A stretch of 64,000 nucleotides of DNA, from the NCBI RefSeq assembly GCF_020905335.1, contig NZ_JAJJMN010000003.1, positions 1-64,000 of the forward strand. Direction: 5' to 3'. Source of the stretch: Flavobacterium lipolyticum (GTDB lineage: Bacteria; Bacteroidota; Bacteroidia; Flavobacteriales; Flavobacteriaceae). Under the pieces are notes generated by a model. It worked only from the letters and a program-made list of their open reading frames with translations. It was not told the origin of the DNA and made no database searches. Positions 54,916 through 61,300 of this stretch are shown in pieces; within the stretch, counting starts at the first letter, position 1, and each line of letters starts with the position of its first letter. The translations under genes were made by a program, and so were the position numbers.

Positions 54916-55149
54916 ATGAAAACGAAGTTATTTATTCCGGGATTGCTAATTGCTGTTGCACTGTTGACTTTTTCATGTACAAATGATGATTATGAAACTC
55001 CGAAAACTCAGAGTAGTCAATCAAAAAATTTGCATGAAAAATTAGATCCAAAAACAAATAATATGGTTAATGGAACGACTAATTCGGATACTGACTTGTT
55101 AAATACTGAGGGTGATCCCGAAATTACAAGACCAACCAGAAAAGACTAA
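54916..55149 (+). CDS. Small lipoprotein of unknown function
   Basis: A 77-residue protein. The N-terminus (KLFIPGLLIAVALLTFSC) is a lipoprotein signal with a lipobox Cys at residue 21. The mature 57 residues are hydrophilic and disordered-looking (ETPKTQSSQSKNLHEK, NGTTNSDTDLLNTEGDPE) with no Cys or Trp. It sits between a response regulator and a kinase gene and downstream of a palindromic site, so it may be a regulated output or a sensing accessory. I recognise no family. Confidence 0.7.
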   Translation: MKTKLFIPGLLIAVALLTFSCTNDDYETPKTQSSQSKNLHEKLDPKTNNMVNGTTNSDTDLLNTEGDPEITRPTRKD

Positions 55150-55165
55150 ATGTTTTTGTGTTTAT

Positions 55166-55208
55166 AAAAAAGACTATTTGATTTATTTTTAAATCTTATA
55201 GTCTTTTT
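55166..55208 (+). terminator. Terminator between small lipoprotein and kinase genes
   Basis: aaaaagacta (55166-55175) pairs with tagtcttttt (55199-55208) across an AT-rich loop, followed by T-rich sequence. It separates the two genes transcriptionally. Confidence 0.75.
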
Positions 55209-55220
55209 ATTTCAAAACCC

Positions 55221-55228
55221 TATATTTG
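55221..55228 (+). promoter_or_regulatory. -7 box of the TPR kinase gene
   Basis: TATATTTG, a full TAnnTTTG match just after the terminator. Transcription would start close to 55234, about 20 bp before the TTG start codon. Confidence 0.55.
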
Positions 55229-55253
55229 AAATTGTAAAATAATACTTAAACTT

Positions 55254-57278
55254 TTGACGACACCTTTTAAAATAGTTTGCTTATTACTTGTGTTGACTTT
55301 TTTTTCCTGCAGGAAAAATGAATTCGCGAATGCTAATGACAAAATCACTATTTCCTTCGATGGTAAGTATTTAAATGGCAAGGAGAAAGAAAAATATTTA
55401 GATTCCATATTTAATTTTTTAAAGGATCAGAATAATGATTCTGTTACCAGAAATCTTCATTTTAAGCTGTCTACAGAATATTACTATAATAAAAACCCAA
55501 AGAAATCTTTAGCAGCCAGTTTAGAGGTTTTGAGATTATCTAAAGAGGCTGATGACAAAGAAGGAATCGCAAAAGCATTTTATTATATTGGCGACAGCTA
55601 TGGAAATGTAAAAAAGGACAGTGCTTATTTTTATTATTTGCAAGCCGAAAAAGTATATTCTACCTTATCGGATTACGATAATACAGGACGGATGTTATTT
55701 AACAAAGCTTATGTTTTGTTTTATGACGGAAATTATATTGAATGTGAGGTTGAAATCTCCAAAGCTTTACAGTATTTAAAAGAATCCAAAGATCAGCAGT
55801 TACTTTATTGCTGTAATGCCTTAATGGGGAATTGCCTGGAAAAGCTGGTCAATTATGACAAAGCATTGTGGTACCATCGTATGGCTTTGAATAATCTGGA
55901 AAAGATAAAACTGAATCATATTGACAAAGATGAAATAACCAATTACAATGTAACTGCTACGATTAATATTTGTAATCTATATGATTTAAAGGGGGAATAT
56001 TTAAAGTCCATAGCAAAACTACAAGGTTTACTTTCAAGTGATTTAGAGAAAAATTGGCCTCGTTTGTATGCTAATGTTCTGAGTAATCTGGCCTATTCTA
56101 AAATGAAAATCGGAGAATATGACAATGTTTATGAAATGTTCTCCAAATCATTAGAGATTTTGAAAAATAAAGGAGATGAAGCAGATATTTTATATAAAAA
56201 GATCCGCATTGGAGAGTATTTCCTCACACAAAAAGATACTGCGAAAGCAATAGAAGTTTTAAAAGAAGCCAATTTGTTAGCTACGCGAATTAAGAACAGT
56301 AATGAAATTTTAACTTCATTAAAACTGCTTTCTACTCTGGATAAGAAAAATAGCCTCTATTATGCAAATGAGTACATTAATCTGAGTGATAGCATCAATA
56401 TTGTTCAAAAAAATGCACATAATAAATATGCAAGAATTGAGTACGAAACTTCCAGAATTGAAGATGAAAATAAGGTTCTGACGAAGAAAAATTTCTATAT
56501 TTTAATCCTCTCATTTGCATCGATTTTTCTATTGCTGATTATTGTTATTTTAAGATATTCCAAGTATAAAAATAAAGAATTTCAGTTCCTTAAAAAGCAA
56601 AAGTCTGCAAACGAGGAAATCTATTTATTGCTGATGGAACAGCATGAAAAAATAAACAATGCAAGAGATAATGAAAAATCCAAAATTGCAAAAGAACTGC
56701 ATGACGGAATTATGAATAGAATTTATGGAGTCCGAATGAATCTGGGTTTTTTTAATTCTAAGGTAGAGAAGGAGATAATTGAAAAAAGAAAGGAGTATAT
56801 TTTTGAACTGCAAAATATAGAAAATGAGGTTAGAATGGTATCACATGATCTGAGTCACAGTTCTTTTTTAGATGGTAATGACTTCAATGTTTTACTGTTA
56901 AGTTTAATCGAAGGTCAAAAGGGGATTAGTGATACTGATTTTAGCTACACAACCGACGAAAATTTTGAATGGTCAGCTATTCAAAATATTTATAAGATCA
57001 ATTTATACCGTATCATTCAGGAAGCGATTTTAAATATCAATAAATATGCGAATGCCACAAAATGTGAAATTAAAATTCAGTTTGAGGCTAATAGTGTTCT
57101 AAGAATGTCTATTACTGACAATGGTCAGGGATTTGATACGACAACTAAAAAAGAGGGCATTGGTTTGAGCAATATGAAAGAAAGAACCAGCTCGCTGAAA
57201 GGTAAATTTAGTATTGAATCACAAATTGGAAAAGGAACCAAAATTGAAGTCCTGTTTACTATCCGGGAGCTTGCTTAA
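55254..57278 (+). CDS. TPR-containing sensor histidine kinase (HisKA_3 type), predicted lipid-anchored
   Basis: A 674-residue kinase. It starts at TTG: no ATG or GTG fits, and the TTG gives an intact lipoprotein signal (VCLLLVLTFFSC, Cys19). Residues about 55-390 are tetratricopeptide repeats (AKAFYYIGDSYGNVKKDSAYFYY, LMGNCLEKLVNYDKALWYHRMALNNL and others). A transmembrane helix follows (FYILILSFASIFLLLIIVIL, about residues 417-436), then a coiled stretch and the phospho-acceptor SKIAKELHDGIMNRIYG. The ATPase domain has QEAILNINKYANATK, TDNGQGF and GIGLSNMKERT. The sensor TPR domain is therefore periplasmic. The probable partner is the response regulator at 54029. Confidence 0.9.
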   Translation: MTTPFKIVCLLLVLTFFSCRKNEFANANDKITISFDGKYLNGKEKEKYLDSIFNFLKDQNNDSVTRNLHFKLSTEYYYNKNPKKSLAASLEVLRLSKEADDKEGIAKAFYYIGDSYGNVKKDSAYFYYLQAEKVYSTLSDYDNTGRMLFNKAYVLFYDGNYIECEVEISKALQYLKESKDQQLLYCCNALMGNCLEKLVNYDKALWYHRMALNNLEKIKLNHIDKDEITNYNVTATINICNLYDLKGEYLKSIAKLQGLLSSDLEKNWPRLYANVLSNLAYSKMKIGEYDNVYEMFSKSLEILKNKGDEADILYKKIRIGEYFLTQKDTAKAIEVLKEANLLATRIKNSNEILTSLKLLSTLDKKNSLYYANEYINLSDSINIVQKNAHNKYARIEYETSRIEDENKVLTKKNFYILILSFASIFLLLIIVILRYSKYKNKEFQFLKKQKSANEEIYLLLMEQHEKINNARDNEKSKIAKELHDGIMNRIYGVRMNLGFFNSKVEKEIIEKRKEYIFELQNIENEVRMVSHDLSHSSFLDGNDFNVLLLSLIEGQKGISDTDFSYTTDENFEWSAIQNIYKINLYRIIQEAILNINKYANATKCEIKIQFEANSVLRMSITDNGQGFDTTTKKEGIGLSNMKERTSSLKGKFSIESQIGKGTKIEVLFTIRELA

Positions 57279-57324
57279 AGCTCTAAAATGACAAAATTTT
57301 AACGATCTCCGTAAAAGTCCTTAT

Positions 57325-57354
57325 ACCCGACAGGTTTAAAAAAACCTGTCGGGT
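57325..57354 (+). terminator. Terminator after the TPR kinase gene
   Basis: acccgacaggttt (57325-57337) pairs perfectly with aaacctgtcgggt (57342-57354), loop aaaa, followed by ttgttttactt. Strong rho-independent type. Confidence 0.93.
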
Positions 57355-57462
57355 TTGTTTTACTTATTGGTTTTTAGAGGATTATAATCGTTTTCGCTTT
57401 CCACACAGAAACAGCGAGTATTTGATTTATTATCAGTGTTTGACGCTTTTTAATATGAAAGC

Positions 57463-57494
57463 CCGTAGTTTTTATTTAAAAAGTCCGTAATTTT
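57463..57494 (+). promoter_or_regulatory. Direct repeat CCGTARTTTTTAT upstream of upxY-like gene
   Basis: ccgtagtttttat (from 57463) and ccgtaatttttat (from 57485) are direct repeats 22 bp apart, about two helical turns, in the 260-bp leader of the antiterminator gene. CCGTA is also the half-site of the palindromes near the response regulator, so a shared regulator is possible. The rest of this intergenic region (57361-57617) holds nothing else I recognise. Confidence 0.4.
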
Positions 57495-57603
57495 TATATA
57501 AAGACTACTACTATTTTAGCCGTAAATAAAATGTGTTTTAATTTTTCAAATCCGTATTAAGAAGAGTATTCTCGTAACCGAGGACAGCGAAGCTATTAAA
57601 AAA

Positions 57604-57621
57604 ATGGAGTGTTATTTATGA
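57604..57621 (+). other. Five-codon mini-frame overlapping the antiterminator start
   Basis: ATG GAG TGT TAT TTA TGA: its stop overlaps the ATG at 57618 as ATGA, a layout suited to translational coupling. It may be coincidental. Confidence 0.25.
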
Positions 57622-58127
57622 AGTCAATTCACAATGGTTGGTACGTTTTATATGTTAAATGTCATCATGAACGAAAAGTATTTGATATGCTTGGATATCT
57701 GTCTATTAAGGCTTTTTTACCAACCATTCAGGTACAGAGTACACGTACGGACAGAAAAAAAAGTATTCAGAAATTGCTTTTCCCTTCTTATGTTTTTGTA
57801 AAGATAAATTCCTCATTAGATTTTTATAAAACGCTTTCCGTTAATGGGGCCTGCATGTACATCCGTTTTGGAATGGAGTATGCCAAAGTGAGCGATGAAG
57901 AAATGAGGAAAATTGAACTTTTGCTTTTAAATAATGACGTTACTGAGGTCGAAACGCATGTTGAAGAATTTAGTGTCGGAGATTTTAAAACGATCTCTTA
58001 CGGTTCCTTAAAAGGATTAGAATGTGAAGTACTAAATACAAACAACACCAATAAAATTGTGGTTAGAATTGATTCGCTGCAGAAAAATATCACCGCTACA
58101 ATTCCATCCTATTATTTGCAAAATTAA
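57618..58127 (+). CDS. UpxY-family transcription antiterminator (NusG paralogue)
   Basis: A 169-residue NusG-like protein. The NGN domain (1-105) starts GWYVLYVKCHHERKVFDML and continues FLPTIQVQ...LFPSYVFVKI. The KOW-like C-terminus has FSVGDFKTISYGSLKGLECEV. UpxY proteins load onto RNA polymerase at the 5' leader of a particular operon and suppress termination, classically at capsular polysaccharide loci of Bacteroides. Here the next gene, 249 bp downstream, is a giant NRPS, so I infer a dedicated elongation factor for that operon. The ATG at 57618 is used; a GTG at 57609 is in frame. Confidence 0.9.
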   Translation: MKSIHNGWYVLYVKCHHERKVFDMLGYLSIKAFLPTIQVQSTRTDRKKSIQKLLFPSYVFVKINSSLDFYKTLSVNGACMYIRFGMEYAKVSDEEMRKIELLLLNNDVTEVETHVEEFSVGDFKTISYGSLKGLECEVLNTNNTNKIVVRIDSLQKNITATIPSYYLQN

Positions 58128-58376
58128 CATTATGGAGCGTAAAAAGCCCGGCTTTCGATTATGATGAAGTGAAACTTTGAATAAGAGCGAGCTTTTTCCT
58201 TCGGATGAGTAATAAATTAAATATCTATAGTATCCGTATAATTAATAGAACTATATCCGATGAATGATTTAGATCTATTTTGTTAAAAGACAGTTTTTTA
58301 TAACTAAACAGAATTCTCATACTTTTTTCATCACAGTTTGAAAAAGTAAATGTCCATCAAATTATTAGAGTTTTAA
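58128..58376. other. Leader between antiterminator and NRPS
   Basis: About 250 bases. A small inverted repeat aaagcccggcttt lies at 58143-58155, followed by AT-rich sequence; no -7 box or T-tailed terminator is convincing. Co-transcription with the antiterminator gene is therefore possible. Confidence 0.35.
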
Positions 58377-61300
58377 ATGACAACCATCGAACAAAAAAGT
58401 ATTTCGAACTATTGGGTAACAAAAGTTAAGAATAAGCCCCTGATGAATAATGTTAAGGCAGAAAACGGGGTTAGTAAGAACATACAAGTTGATACCGACA
58501 ATCTTTCGTTTTTTAAAAAAATTACAGCTGAGAATGCAATAGCAGAACTAACAGTTTTAATTGCGGTTTACACGGCCTTACTGCAACGCTATTTTGAAGT
58601 AGAGAGTTTCATTTTTACGTCGAAACCTACTGATGCTGAAACTGCATTATTGTTTAATAGTATTTCCACATCTGGTAAGTCATTTAAGGATTATTTAGGG
58701 GAAGTTAAAAAGGAATTACAGGAAGTTTATAAACATTCGGACTATGACGATACATTACAGGAAAAATATCCTTTTGCTGAATATGCTCTTTTTGGCTTTT
58801 TCTACAATTCAAAATCAGCTCACAAAAAAAATAACTTTCCGTTTTCAGTATCAGTAAACAAAAACGATACAGAATTGGAGTTATCTCTTTCCTATGATGT
58901 TTCGTTTGTGGAGGATCATGTGGCAGCTCATTTTTTAAGTACTTATGCAAACTGGCTGTTGCAACTTGAGCATTGTATGAATGATTCGGTTGATCAAATA
59001 CCGGTTGTTACTGCGTTGGAAAGAGAAGAATTGTTAAACTCTTTTAATCCTTCTGTAAAAAAATATCCAACTAAAACGCTGGTTGAGTTATTTGAGGAAC
59101 AGGCAGCAAAAACACCAATTGATACCGCTGTTATTTTTAAGGACAAGGAATTAACTTATAACGAACTGAATCAGCACGCGAATCAGTTGGCCCATTATCT
59201 CAGACAAGAGTATGATATTCAGCCTAATGATTTAGTTGGAATAAAGCTCGAACGAAATGAATCTATAGCAGTAGTTGTATTAGGGATTCTTAAATCCGGT
59301 GCTGCTTATGTACCTGTCGATGTTAATTATCCTGAAGAGCGAATCAAATATATCGAAAAGGACAGTCAGTGTAAAGTGGTGATAGATGAAAATGAATTTA
59401 GACATTTTCTTAGTCGTAAAGACAATTATAAAACAGACAATCCTGAGATACTAAATCAGTCTACGGACTTAGCCTATATCATTTATACTTCGGGAACTAC
59501 CGGAAACCCGAAAGGGGTTATGATTACGCATCAGAATGCAGTTGTTTTACTTTATTGGTCTCAGGAGGAGTTTAATGCTGCTGCTTTTGATGTGGTCTAT
59601 GCGGCAACTTCTTATTGCTTTGATCTTTCGGTCTACGAATTGTTTTATCCTTTGTCTATTGGAAAAAAAATAAGAATTCTGGACAATGCACTTGAAATTG
59701 GAGAAGCACTTCAGTACGATAAAAAGGTATTGATCAATACCGTGCCGTCGAGCATTCGAAATACGATAGAAAGCGGATACCGTTTAGAAAATGCTGCGAT
59801 CATAAATTTGGCAGGCGAACCTTTTCCGGTTGATATTGCTAAGAAATTATTACAGACTAATGCCGAGATAAGAAATTTATACGGGCCATCTGAAGATACA
59901 ACGTACAGTACAGTTTATAGATTAGCAGCGCAAAAAGAGTACACGGCTTCGGTTTCGATAGGCAAACCACTAGCGAATACTCAGGTTTACCTATTGGATA
60001 AAAATTTAGAATTAGTCCCTGTTGGTGTAGCCGGAAAATTGTACATCTCGGGTGATGGATTGTCAAAAGGATATTTGAATCGTCCTGAACTAACTGCTGA
60101 AAAATTCATACCGAATCCGTTTAAAAAGGAATCTTTAATGTACGATACCGGAGACATGGCCAAATGGCTTCCGGATGGGACTATTGATTTCCTGGGAAGA
60201 AAAGATTATCAGGTAAAATTAAGAGGATACCGCATTGAATTGGGAGAAATTGAAAACGCAGTGCTTTCTTTTTCAGAAAATATTACACAAGCCGTTGCTC
60301 TGGTATTGTTGAAGAATGGGGCGCAGAATTTAGTGGTGTATTTCACTAAAACTAAAGTGACAGATCACGAAATTTTAAAAAATTACCTTAAAGAAAAGCT
60401 GCCAGCTTTTATGATACCGCATTATTTGATTGGCGTGGATAAAATTCCGTTGACACCAAACGGAAAAATTGACCGTAAGGTTCTTGAAAATTTGCCGTTG
60501 AATCAGGTATCCAATGCAAATTATGTAGCCCCGAAAAGTGAAACAGAAAAAACACTGACGATTATTTGGCAGGAAATTTTAGGGATTGAAAAAGTAGGTA
60601 TCGAAGATAACTTTTTCGATTTGGGAGGACACAGTTTAATGATCGGTCAGGTGATCAATCTTATCTACAAACAGTTGGAGGGATCTATTTCTTATAAAGA
60701 GTTTTTCTTAACTCCTACTATTGCACAGATAAGTCAAAAAATACAAAAAGGAGGTTATAAGGTAATTCCCAAAGCGAAAGCGCAGGAATATTACCCGTTA
60801 ACCTCTTCACAACATAAAATTTGGGTGCTGAGCCAGTTTGAAGGCGGTAATAGTGCCTACAACATGCATGGAGCTTTAAAATTTAGAGGAGATTTAGAAG
60901 TTTCAAAACTCGAAAATGCTTTCCGTCTTTTAATCGCTAAATATGAAATTTTAAGAACCTATTTTAAAGCGGGCTATGATGGTGAAATAAGTCAGTACAT
61001 TTTAGAAGAAGGCGAATGGAATTTTGCCCTTACTCACGAAAATTATCTGAATAAGAGCACAGCAGAGATTTCTCAATATTTAAAGGAACAACAAGCGGCT
61101 ATTTTTGATTTGACGAAAGCGCCATTATTAAAAGCAGCACTAGTAAAAACAGAAGAAAACGAACATATTCTTTCACTGGTGGTACAGCATACCATAAGCG
61201 ATGGCTGGTCTTTAGAACTGATGTTTGCAGAGATTGTAGCTGCTTACAATAATTTGGTTCAGGAAAAACTGATTGATTTTTCACCTGCGGCAATTCAGTT

